A DNA stretch of 64,000 bases from contig OW799233.1 in the NCBI GenBank assembly GCA_941918925.1, forward strand, positions 145,516,223 through 145,580,222, given 5' to 3'. Below the pieces are notes generated by a model, which saw only the letters and a program-made list of their open reading frames with translations, ran no database searches and had not been told where the DNA came from. The position numbers and the translations under genes were made by a program. Source of the stretch: Phyto melanocephala. Lineage: Eukaryota > Arthropoda > Insecta > Diptera > Rhinophoridae. Shown piece by piece: positions 46,862-56,978 of the stretch. Within the stretch, counting starts at the first letter, position 1, and every line of letters begins with the position of its first letter.

Positions 46862-47350
46862 ATGGGTGGTTAAATTTTAAGGGCCGATGTTGATTTTGAA
46901 TAAAACACAAATTATTTAGGAAATTATTATCATTTCTTTTTTAATGAAAATATTTGTATGGTTCAATTATGTATGGAACAAAATATCGGCCAAATGGCCC
47001 CGCGACCTCAACGGCACACCTCGATCCGATAGTCCAAATTTTAAATAACATTGCTGATGCTCAATTGTTTGGCACGATGATGAGTCGAAGTTGACTGTTT
47101 TTTTGCCACACTATCGCGATAAACAGCAATGCTTCTCATTTAATGAATTTAGAAGGTATTCATAGATGTTCTAACATTTTATACAGACCTGGGGCCGAAT
47201 TACGGCATTCGATATCGATCGAAATTTTACTCGAACGATCGAGTATGCTGTGCTTTAGGTATATAGATTCTAATAGGAGTTTTCAAATTTCGATCACGTT
47301 CGAGTGCCGTAATTCGGCCTCTGTTTTAAATTTAAAATTTAACCACCCTC
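46862..47350 (-). mobile_element. Mariner-type MITE, copy in Helentron C
   Basis: Ends ATGGGTGGTTAAATTTTAAG / AATTTAACCACCCTC with TA on both sides (46860-46861, 47351-47352). On the minus strand, at about 47010-46960, GGCCATTTGGCCGATATTTTG encodes GHLADILF in one frame, like the C-terminal GGHLxDIIF of mariner transposases with DD41D spacing. This marks it as a deletion derivative. A smaller MITE is inserted at 47192-47320. Confidence 0.8.
47192..47320. mobile_element. 129-bp MITE with GGCCGAATTACGGCA ends
   Basis: Inverted ends GGGCCGAATTACGGCATTCG and, from the right, AGGCCGAATTACGGCACTCG, flanked by CTG on both sides (47189-47191, 47321-47323). The other mariner-MITE copies read ACCTGTTTTG here, the expected empty site. 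Small size and 3-bp duplication are compatible with a PIF/Harbinger-like mechanism. The core holds GATCG/CGATC palindromes. Confidence 0.85.
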
Positions 47351-47492
47351 TACAAAGAAAGTGATGTATATTTTATTATAAAGAGATTATTCCAAGCGAT
47401 TAACAAAATAATAATTATTGTGCTTTAAATGTACACAAAATTGGTGGTGGGTATAAAAGATTCGGCACAGCCGAATATAGTGCTCTTACTTG

Positions 47493-48224
47493 TTATGATT
47501 AGTTTTCATAACATAAAAGTTGTTTTTTTTTTTTTTTTGTAACAGTTTGTGTATATTGTAGTTAATATTTTGTACAATAACAATATGTATATTGGAACAA
47601 GTCTATTTTATTTTTCAACTTTATTATTGATTATCATCTTTGTCAGTTGTATAGCAATAATCTATGTATAAAACTGGCAGACATTTAGTCTCTGTGCTTG
47701 TCATTTTAATTTTTTGTTTTCACTCTTTCAGTATGCAGACATGTAAAAATGGCATACTTTGGGCGAAACAAGCATGCAAAAAGTGATAAAAAAAGAATTT
47801 ACATAAATCAATAGAAAATTTATTGAGGTTTACTACAGAAAAAAAAGGACAGGATTTGTTTGAGTTGTTGGCTGAATGTTTAACTTAAACCTTTTAAATG
47901 CCTGTGTTCGACCGACCGACCGACCGGCTATAAAATGGTCAAATATAAATTGCAATAATCATTTATATTTCTAGGTAATAGTAGGCTATAAATATTTAAT
48001 AACACATTTGCAATTACATATCTATTAAAATACATTGAAATGGGTTCATATGAGAGTCTAGATATTTTAGAAAAGGTAAAATTTTAAAAATTAAAACTTC
48101 GATAACATACATATGTATAACGTATTGTAAATATCATATGGTTTTTAACGCCCGATTATAATTGAAATGTAAAACTAACATAAAAAAAATTTATAAAATA
48201 GTTTTTATATTCTAAAGATGGATA
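47493..48224 (+). other. Intronic sequence, no gene seen
   Basis: AT-rich noncoding DNA; a short (GACC)n run lies at about 47912-47927. Confidence 0.45.
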
Positions 48225-48495
48225 TAGGGTATTGACATTAAAAAATAACTTCGAGCAGAGCCACTGCGCATGTTCTTTATTAAGCGCAAATTAGGGTAAC
48301 TTTTTCGATCATTGGTGGCTATATATCACGAATTACATGAACTATGTTGGCTTTCAAAATGTCTATTTTTGCTTGTTTATAAACAAGTAACTTAACGCTG
48401 TTCTACAGGATATAATCAAAAAATGTGAAATGGCAAGGCCTTGAAAGCCAATTGACACAAGGTGGGTCATCAGAAGTCATCCGATGTTGTTTGGC
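48225..48495 (-). pseudogene. Mariner-type (probable DD41D) transposase C-terminus relic
   Basis: Minus-strand reading gives VNWLSRPCHFTFFDYIL near the start (resembling VNWPPRSCDLTPLDYFLW with the last catalytic Asp), then KLLVYKQAKIDILKANIVHV and RDI, a stop, PPMIEKVTLIC and further islands ending EVIF. Several stops. The family-1 Helentron at 48501 begins just beside it. Confidence 0.6.
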
Positions 48496-49126
48496 TCTCA
48501 TTTTTTATACCCACCACCAAAAAAATGGTGGGGGTATATTCATTTTGTCATTCCGTTTGTAACACATCGAAATATCCATTTTAGACCCCATAAAGTATAT
48601 ATATTCTGAATCAGGGTTTGATTTGATGACGATCTAGCTATGTCCGTCCGTCTGTCCGTCTGTCCGTCTGTTGAAAGCACGATAGAGGTCGCACCGAAAA
48701 AGCTAGGGGGCTCAAATTTTGCCAGAATCTTTCTTATAGACAAGGTTTGTTTGGTATTGAAAATGGGCTAAATCGAAATATTGGGAAGAGAGTTATAGCT
48801 CGAAAAGCAAGAGTAGGTCGAAAAAACCGTGTCCTTCGAACATCGAATAAAATGGAATTGTGTCCAAACGCCTTAACGTAGAATCATGAAACGAATATAT
48901 ATTTCCTGAGTAAAAACAATATTTTTCCCCGAAAATTATCTAAATCTATGCATTAGGAGAGGAGTTATCGATCAAAATGTACGAAAATTTATACCGCACA
49001 GTGTATTTTTCGGTATATTTAAAAACAAAAACGTCATAAAAGCAACAAAATTGGATGTACGACTCTGAAATTTTGCACACTTTGCTTTTTGGTGTGACGC
49101 TTTTTTGTAACGGAAAATCAATGTGC

Positions 49127-50100
49127 CACGCCTACTTTTACGCCCACCTCCTATATAACGTTTTACCTAAAATTCATATAATTTCTATATTAATAAAGAT
49201 TTTGGAATAATAAAGGGCTATATTGAAACACCTAAGTAGTACTCATTCGCAAAAAGAACTTTGACACGCCTACTATCACGCCTACTATCACGCCCACTAT
49301 TCACGTTATCTACCGTTAATGAAATTTAAAAGCTCATAAAACCGCCAAAATGAGAGGTATGATGAAAAATTTGCTACGTATATCCCCCTAGGCAATGTCA
49401 TGACTGTGCCAGAAACTAAAGGTGCCACGCCCACTTTTACGCCCACCTCCCATATAACGTTTTATATAAAATTCATATAATTTCTATATTAATAAAGATT
49501 TTGGAATAATAAAGGGGTATATTGAAACACCAAAGTTGTACTCATTCGCAAAAAGAACTTTGACACGCCTACTATAACGCCCACTTTTCACGTTATCTAC
49601 CGTTAATTTAATTTAAAAGCACATAAACACGCCTACTATTGCGCCCACTTTTCACGTTATCTACCGTCAATGAAATTTAAAAGCTCATAAAACCGCCAAA
49701 ATGAGAGGTATGATGATAAAATTTGTCACGTATATCCCCCTAGGCAATGTTATTACTGTGCCAGAAAATTAAGGTGCCACGCCCACTTTTATGCCCACAT
49801 CCCATATAACGTTTTACCTAAAATTCATATAATTTCTCTATTAATAAAGATTTTGGAATACCAAAGGGTTATATTGAAACACCTAGGTTGTACTCATTCG
49901 CAAAAAAAACTTTGACACGCCTACTATAACGCCCACTTTTCACGTTATCTAACGTTTATGAAATTTAAAAGCACATAAACACGCCTACTATAACGCCCAC
50001 TTTTCACGTTATCTACCGTTAATGAAATTTAAAAGCTCATAAAACCGCCAAAATTAGAGGTATGATGATAAAGTTTGCTACGTATATCCTTCTAATCAAT
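49127..50100 (+). repeat. Tandem 0.3-0.35-kb segments within copy D
   Basis: A segment running from GTGCCACGCCCACTTTTACG through ATTCATATAATTTCT, ACTCATTCGCAAAAAGAACT and ACGTTATCTACCGTTAATGA to GAGGTATGATG occurs about three times in a row (starting near 49127, 49427 and 49779) with small differences. A shorter ACACGCCTACTAT duplication is nested in it. Other copies have a single unit. Confidence 0.75.
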
Positions 50101-50338
50101 GTAATTGTTGTGCCAAAAAGATAAGGTGACGTGCTTACTTTAACGCCTACCTCCCAACGGTTTATCTTAAATTCATGTAATTTCTCTATTGACAAAGTTT
50201 TTGGGAAAATAAAGTCCTATATTGAAGTATCTAAGTTGTATTTATTAGCAGAAACTTTATTGACACGCCTTCTTTAACGCCCACTTTCATTGAAAGACTA
50301 CATTTACAAAAGAAGTTTAGTAGCATATCGAAGTTATA

Positions 50339-50942
50339 AAGGGTGGTTAAATTTTAAGGGCGATGTTGAATTTAAATAAAAAGCAAATTATTTAGGAAAT
50401 TATTATTATTTCTTTTTATAATGATAATATTTGTATGGTTCAATTACGTATTTAACAAAATATCTGACAAATGCCCCCCCCCCATTCTTGGCGCCACTCC
50501 TCTCTCTGATGGTCCAAATTTTCAATGACAATGTTGATGCTCAATTGTTAGGCATGATGATGAGGCGAGGTTGAATGCGCTTTTGCCTCACTATCGCAGA
50601 AAACAGCAATGGTGCCCATTCAACGAACTAAGAAGGCATTCACAGATTTTCTAACATTTTATACAGACCTGTTTTGCAGAAATTTAAATATTTTTTACAA
50701 TTTTCCCGATTGTCGACGAATTTGAACGATTATGTTGATCAAAAGAATTATCCACAAAATGCATTTTGACTTGAACGCCCATTTTTATAAAAAAAACCTG
50801 AATAACTTTAAAGCGTTGCTCATTCCACGGATCAAATTGAGTAAGTTTGAGATTGAGAAATGTCAAGTGGAATGCAGAAAACAAATTTAAAGACTAGGTG
50901 TAGTTCACCTTCAACATGGGCCCTTAAAATTTAACCACCCTC
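50339..50942 (-). mobile_element. Mariner-type MITE, copy in Helentron D
   Basis: Ends AAGGGTGGTTAAATTTTAAG / AAAATTTAACCACCCTC with TA duplications (50337-50338, 50943-50944). At 604 bp it is the longest of the three complete copies. Minus-strand 50884-50684 includes EQRFKVIQVFFIKMG and FDQHNRSNSSTIGKIVKNI, a helix-turn-helix-like N-terminus. The catalytic part is deleted. Confidence 0.85.
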
Positions 50943-51086
50943 TACAAACAAAGTGATATATATTTTATTTTAAAGAGATTATTCCATAGCGATTAACAAA
51001 ATAATAAATACTGTGCTTCAAATGTACACAAAATTGGTGGTGGGTATAAAAGATTCGGCACAGCCGAATATAGTGCTCTTACTTGT

Positions 51087-51560
51087 TTCTTAATGAAATG
51101 CTTCGATTCAAGGCACAATTGATTGATGTACGAGCTCGTTTTATGAAATATTTCATCACTTCGGTGAGAAGTTCGGGCGACAGATTCTTGGACTCGTGTC
51201 GAACATTGTCCTTAAGAGCTTCCAGGGTCTCGGGTTTGTTCACGTAAACACAGGACTTCAAAAAACTGAGGTGAAAATGAGCCTCATCGCTCATTGTGAT
51301 TTTGGACGAGAAATCGTCCACTGCGGCCTTGAGATTGAGAATGGCTTGGGCGTATGTTACACCCGTTTGGTGGTCGACAGGCAGAAACTGATGTACGGAT
51401 TGAACTTTTTAAGATATATTCTCGGCAGAATGGTCACTCCGGGGCCGGCAACTCTTGGCAGTGTCTCGTGTGGTCCCAAGGTCGGTATTCAAGGTCGGTG
51501 CCGGACGATTGGGGAATCGGCGGCGGAATTCGCGCTGCGCAAACACCACAGACAAATTGT
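51087..51560 (-). pseudogene. Deleted mariner-type (probable DD41D) transposase
   Basis: GC-richer than its surroundings. Minus-strand islands in order: REFRRRFPNRPAPTLNT and RSDHSAENI (helix-turn-helix region), QFLPVDHQTGVTYAQAILN (linker), ITMSDEAHFHLS (first catalytic Asp), then directly YVNKPETLEALKDNVRHES and SPELLTEVMKYFIKRARTSI (C-terminus). The segment with the second and third catalytic residues is deleted. Its end meets copy D of the Helentron-like element. Confidence 0.75.
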
Positions 51561-51904
51561 TACGCAAAAAAATAGACACGATTATTCCGCTTGTTATTTA
51601 CATCTGTCTAGTGCACAAGTGTCAAAACAGATTTAAAATTGGATCATGGTGCGGGAACCATCCCCATTGAACTGATGAAATCACTAACTTTCTATTTGAA
51701 GAAATATGGACCTATGATGCTAGCACCGTATTAACAGCACTAAACGGTGAATTTTTCTAGTGAAGTGGGTTAGGAATGTGGTGTATTGGTTTTATTTACA
51801 TCTAACATTTTCTTTACTAACAAACCCGTAAAGCATAAAATGAGCCCAGTTGCTAAACACAATCATACCATCAAAATCAGGTTAGCTTCAAACTGCTCCT
51901 TATA

Positions 51905-52300
51905 ATAAAAAAAATAAGTATGTATACTACAATTAACAATACATCGATATTTATTCAAATGGATAAAGGGTTAGTGATCGAACATAAAAGGGCTATTTTG
52001 GCATACGTTGAAGCAGAGGTACCAGATCACAACACTATTTTCCAGGCTGAGATTATGGCGATTACGGTAAACATTAAATGGACAAAAGAGACTGATTACG
52101 AAGTTTCGATTCGCATCCTTACAGATAGCCAATCAGTTATCAAACCGTTATGATCGACAATATTAATTCTTAAAAAATCCTGCATTGCGATAGCTAGCTC
52201 GCATGCGAGTTGTGAATGTCTAGAGATATTATGGAAACCATGCTTTCACGGCATAATCTGAAATGAAGAAGCTGAAAATAATCCGAAATAGGATAATTTT
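51905..52300 (+). pseudogene. LINE RNase H fragment
   Basis: Frame 51920-52153 contains VPDHNTIFQAEIMAITVNI and SIRILTDSQSVIK, matching in order the RNase H islands of the copy at 9.8-10.9 kb (LPDHNSVFQAEI, FTESQSAIK). The conserved YTDGSK start is not visible and reading stops after the DSQS motif. It is on the opposite strand to the other RNase H relics. Confidence 0.7.
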
Positions 52301-52686
52301 TTAAAATCATCACTTCGAAAAATGCTTAAGCTCTCCAGAGTTTCAAATAAACTTAAGGTTTTGGCGAAGAAGAAACACGTCAAAAATTAGCAAAACCACC
52401 GCTGAGATAAGAATTTTGCATTTTTGTGTAATGGGCACGAGAAATTGGGATATTCAAAATGGGTTTCCCTAAGAAATTAAACTGAATGGACTAGTTTCTG
52501 ACTTGCTCGAAATATTAGCTCTGTTTGGTTCTGTGTGAGAATTGTTTATTCTTTCTTTTTTTAACTAACCCAAGTACTATTATTTGAAAATGCAATTATA
52601 AACAAACAAATATTTATTTAAAAAATTTCTAATTATGTTTTAATTCATTAAAAAGAAATTTGATTTAAATTACTATAGTAACATTT
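52301..52686 (+). other. Intronic sequence, no gene seen
   Basis: No clear coding or repeat signal; may include further decayed LINE sequence. Confidence 0.35.
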
Positions 52687-52879
52687 ATACCCTCTATCTG
52701 TGGTACCGAGAATAGATATAGATTTATCATTCCGTTTGTAATTCCTACAATGTTCCTTTCCGATCCCATAAGGTATATGTTTTCTAAAAGCTTACTTATT
52801 AAGGATTTGACTGAGTAATGCCAGTCTTTCTGTATGTTAGTTGAAATAAATTTTTGTAAGTTCCAAAGATTACACCGAT

Positions 52880-53146
52880 ATATCTGTGGTTTTCATGGGC
52901 AACCGCGTATGCTTATTTTATACGATTTTGAGTTAATAATACCAAATTGCTTGGTTTAAGACAGTCTTTACTTTGTTTTAAAAATTTCTCAAATAAGATG
53001 GACTCATTCCGATTATTTTATTGGTATAACAACGTAACTTCTATATTATATATATTATACTATATTATATATTATATTATTATTATATATATTCAAAAAA
53101 ATTTGATTTTAAGACATACGTGGTTGCCCATGAAAACCACAGATAT
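52880..53146. mobile_element. ATATCTGTGG hairpin MITE (TTTTCATGGGCAACC type)
   Basis: Inverted arms of about 32 bp: ATATCTGTGGTTTTCATGGG... and the mirror ending CCACAGATAT. The flanks join to restore family-2 sequence resembling TATGTTCAGTAT at 26243, giving the same ATAT (or TA) duplication as at 33580. The interior includes an AT-repeat. No ORF. Confidence 0.8.
53041..53094. repeat. AT-rich microsatellite
   Basis: TATTATATA-type repeats of about 54 bp inside the MITE. Confidence 0.85.
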
Positions 53147-53870
53147 GTGCAGTATGTAATTTTTTTTAAATATTCTCTAGTTAATCGTTATTGAAATTAA
53201 GCACAGTGACTCCATAACTTTCCGACGTATGGGAAAATAAACACGAATACTTCTGTCTTTTCCAATCAAAATTAACACTTGTTTGCTCTATGATAATATA
53301 TAGAAAAGTTTCTTACTATTCATAGATATGTCTTTAGGGCTATCAGAAAAATTTTTGGATAGCTCGATCATTTATCGGCAAAATTATAAGCAAAAGTTTT
53401 TAGAAAATATATATTTTTTTAAACATGTCAAATTTTTCAAGCTTCTTAAAAAGTACAAAAAGCCCTAAACTAATAAATTCTTTTGTAAGAAAATCGATAT
53501 GGATATAAAAGAAATGTTTTGCGAGTAGCATATAAAACCCTATAGAAAAAATTAATGCAAATATAGTAACTAAAAATGTGCGCACTTTAACCCTCTCAAT
53601 ATCTATACAAAATAGAAGGTTTCACACAGATATATTGATCAAATAGTAATACAAGCTATAATTACGGTTTTGCCGCTTTCAACCCCCACAATATTAGTAT
53701 CAAATGAGAGAACTTGGTCAGTAGAGTACGGAAAATATTAATTAAAAAAAACATGGCGTTTGAAATAATACAGTAAAATAGTGTGTAATATTAAATCTTA
53801 AATCTAAGCTAAGCCACGTTGTGGTCAATATGTACCTATGTACATGATAGTAAAGGGAATTTTGATGTTC

Positions 53871-54851
53871 GACATTGTTGAAGAACGACACATATGATGG
53901 TTTCGTAATAATAACTGTTAAAACGTAAACACTGTTTGACAGTTCGAAAAACTTTTTTGTAAGTTCTATGGGGCTTAGCGAAATACCTGATACATAAGAT
54001 AAATGTATGCGCTTAGAAACAAACAATTCCTAAAAGTCCTATTGCTTATATAAGGATTACTGCAGATTTTTCTCTATTTCTAGTTGTATTTTTAATTATA
54101 TTATTTTTATTACATATAATTGTCTATTGTGTTTAGAAACTCAGACATTTATTATATACACAAACATTGCTGCATGGTATTGTACTAAATGTTAAGTCTA
54201 AATAAATGTAAATATATGTATATGTGTAGGTTTATTTGTATATAGTGCCTTTGGGAATCTATAAAACAAAATAGTTTTGTGAAAAGTTTTAATTAGCATA
54301 AAGAGTAGTCCCCAATGAGCAGTGAGTGTTAGCGAATGACTGCCATGACTATGTTTTACGGAAAAAGTTTTGCTTAAGAAATAAGATAAGGATATTTACT
54401 TCCACACACATAAAAAGCCAGCACAAAAGATGACTGAGTGTATATTACTGATTCACATTTTATTCATTTTCTGTTTCTGTGTTTATGTTTTATTTAATTT
54501 TTGAACTTCGTATTTAAGTGTTTTACAGTTGTGGTTACTTTCGACTTTTTTAATTTCTGTTACAAAATTTTGCAAAGGTCTTAAAGTGTTTAAGTTTGTT
54601 ATTTTTGTAATTACTTAATTGTTGTCAAACATTTAACAGTTATAAAAAAATTTAGGCCGTTTTTGTTTGTAATCGAATAAATAATGTATACCTTAAGGAT
54701 TAGGGCATTACTCGTTATAAACTTTACTACCAAAAAAAAACCTTATTATATGGCTTACCTAATGCTTTTCTGTTTTAAATAGTTTTAAAGAAGAGTTTGT
54801 TTTCATGGAAAACCGAGTTTGCCTTCATTTATAACCGTCTACTGGAGTACG
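53871..54851 (+). other. Intronic sequence, no gene seen
   Basis: AT-rich noncoding DNA without recognised ends or ORFs. Confidence 0.4.
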
Positions 54852-55040
54852 TTTTTATACCCACCAGCAAAAAAATGGTGGGGGTATATTCGTTTTATCA
54901 TACCGTTTATAACACAATAAAATATTCATTTTAGACCCCATAAAGTAAATATTTTCTGATTCCTGGTGTCATTTTAGGACGATCTAGCTATTTCTGTTCG
55001 TGGGCCTATCTGTATGTCTGTCTGTCCGCCTTATATTTTT
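54852..55040 (+). mobile_element. Helentron-like element, family 1, 5' fragment
   Basis: TTTTTATACCCACCAGC with the GGTGGGGG palindrome, the ACCCCATAAAGTAAATA block, GACGATCTAGCTATTTC and a short GTCTGTCTGTCCGCC core, after which similarity fades. No 3' hairpin end was found nearby. Confidence 0.7.
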
Positions 55041-56559
55041 GAAAAATAACTTACAGCTGTATTAGCAAATTAACATGGCTTCCATTTTTTAATATATATT
55101 TGTGGCAAAAGTTAGAATTTTTAATCCTAGATTGATTTATAGTATAATATTTTACTTTTTGTGGGTATTGCATGTCTCTAAGGATAATCGTAAAAGTGTT
55201 TTGGCAAATGGATTAAATCTTGGCTTAAAATATTTGAAAAAATATATACTTGTTTACATATAACAAATATCTCAAACTTCTAAATGATTTTTGGACACGC
55301 TGATACCGAAGTTTAGAACGTAGCCTCTGAATTTCTAAAAAAAAACTATTTCCAGCTTCTAGACAACTAACAGAGTCAATATAGAGTTCAAATATAAGGG
55401 TTTAATAAACAGAATCATAGTATATTGATTTCTACCACTACAAGATAATTAATTTGTTGACAAAAGAAAAAAGAAAGCCTACAAGATATTTTTTTCCGGT
55501 ATCTAAAGATATAAAGATTGCAATTTTTTGTAATTTACTAGAAATGTTCGTAAATATAAACAAAATCACAGTAAATTTAAAACTAAAAATTAAAAGTGAG
55601 TTAAAAGGTAAAGAGCAATGATTTTGCTTTAAATACAGTAAAAGAATTACAGTTCTATCATTAGACTTTTCACTTATTCTGTTAAGTTTTCAATTTCTTT
55701 CTGCAAACTATCACAGACAACTTAACTATTTTATGCGTGTTGCTTATTTGGGTTATTATTTGTACGTAAAAGCTGTTATTTGCAATAGCACAATAAAATC
55801 TTATATATTTTAAAAAGGCTAAAAATGTTTAACAATAGATCTAAAAAAAAAATTTATTTAGTCCAACGTATTGACCGCCTGGTCAAAGAAGCAACTTTAG
55901 TAGCAGTGGTGGGTTCGTTATTTATAAAATTTTTGCTGATTAAGTACTTTTTAATTTAAAAATTCCAATTTTTTTTAAATATAAAAATTGAAAGAAATTT
56001 TTTTTTAAATTTTCGATATTTAAGATATATTATTGATATTCTTAATATATACGTAAGTACTGACCTAGGTTTGAATTTTTTTATTTATTATTTTTTTTAA
56101 ATACATCTAAAAAATTTTTAATAACTTTCTCAAGAACTTTTTGTAAATAAAAAATATTAAAAATCTTCTGTTTTTAGTAATTTAAGAAACTAATATCTTA
56201 CTCTAATTTTTGTCTCCTAACACAACAGTATAATGAAACTTCCTAACACTGCAAACAATATCGTAATGAAGAATTTTGTACCTACATGTCGAACCCTAAC
56301 AGCGAAAGTTACGTAACTGACATATTTTTCGAAATTATTTTTTTCTGCAGACTTGGCAAAATTAAATCGATACCAATAATAGTTACAGATATACAAGCAT
56401 TCAGTTTTAACGTTAGCAACACCCACCCTTTTGTGTGACTGCAAAACTAACGCAATAATGTGAGATTTATCGAATAATTAACGAAATCAACAAATGATTT
56501 AATTATAAAGAGCATTTAATTTACATGTGTAACTTTTCCACATTAGTTTTTTTTTTTAA
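55041..56559 (+). other. Intronic sequence, no gene seen
   Basis: AT-rich. The first few hundred bases may be a decayed continuation of the Helentron-like copy (words about free AT-rich spacer are shared), but I cannot support a boundary. Confidence 0.35.
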
Positions 56560-56978
56560 TCTAGAGATGGAACTGTAAATAAATTCCACCACTAACTGCG
56601 GAAATGGGTCGACCGATTGCAATCAAAATTTTAGGGCACGATGGGGATTGTCTCTAGATGGTTTATGTGAAGTTTGCACAAATGATATGGTATTTAAGTT
56701 TTCCTATATATTCCTATATAAACAACAAAATACTCTTTATTTTACTAATTAAGATTTTTGGGTCACTTAAAAAGTTACCAAATCATGTATACAATGACAT
56801 TCGCTGTTGGAACGGTACTTTTATGCAAGTCATTAATTTGTGATGACTACTTCCATCAGGTATCTCTTATTTGATAGTGGAAATTTTGTTTTATAGGTGA
56901 CAAAGCAAAATTCTAAGGCAGAAAAACCATTCCTCTTTAACCACTTTAGAGGCAAAACAGCGTTTGCAGGTCAGCTAG
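56560..56978 (+). mobile_element. Short nonautonomous Helitron
   Basis: Starts A|TCTAGAGATGG and ends with hairpin GCAAAACAGCGTTTGC, then AGGTCAGCTAG|T. The 3' hairpin about 10 nt before CTAG and insertion between A and T are canonical. 419 bp, no ORF. The ACTGCGGAAATGGGTCGACC leader resembles Helitron 5' regions by general character only. Confidence 0.75.

Larger units (their letters stand above)
45971..47492 (+). mobile_element. Helentron-like element, family 1, copy C
   Basis: 5' end TTTTTATATCCGCCACC; the palindrome and following block are shortened. It has the GTCC/GTCT core, then the long AT-rich body with CACGCCCAC words, and the 3' end GGTGGTGGGTATAAAAG with hairpin ATTCGGCACAGCCGAAT and TGCTCTTACTTG. 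It carries a mariner-type MITE (46862-47350) at the site also occupied in the copies at 13.4 and 48.5 kb. Confidence 0.8.
48501..51086 (+). mobile_element. Helentron-like element, family 1, longest copy D
   Basis: Complete at both ends: TTTTTATACCCACCACCA with the GGTGGGGG palindrome at the left, and GGTGGTGGGTATAAAAG, hairpin ATTCGGCACAGCCGAAT and TGCTCTTACTTG at the right. The subterminal repeat TTTATACCCACCACCA is thus inverted at the two ends, with one mismatch. It has a GTCC/GTCT core at 48646-48671, tandem segments at 49127-50100 and a mariner MITE at 50339-50942. No Rep/helicase ORF. Confidence 0.85.
52687..53870 (+). mobile_element. Helentron-like element, family 2, with nested MITE
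   Basis: 5' end TTTATACCCTCTATCTGTGG, then the shared ATTCCGTTTGTAATTCCTAC and TCCCATAAGGTATAT blocks. The 3' part has GTACCTATGTACATGATAGTA as in the copy at 26034, after which the hairpin end is decayed (TTTTGATGTTCGACA). Interrupted at 52880-53146. Confidence 0.6.

Noticed and set aside
51196..51670. Plus-strand frames of 146 and 73 codons as genes
   Set aside because: They are antisense shadows of the mariner-type transposase relic, whose motifs read on the minus strand.
51079..53000. CRISPR-like or bacterial island because of local GC rise
   Set aside because: The GC-richer segment is explained by the transposase relic. There are no spaced direct repeats and no bacterial genes.
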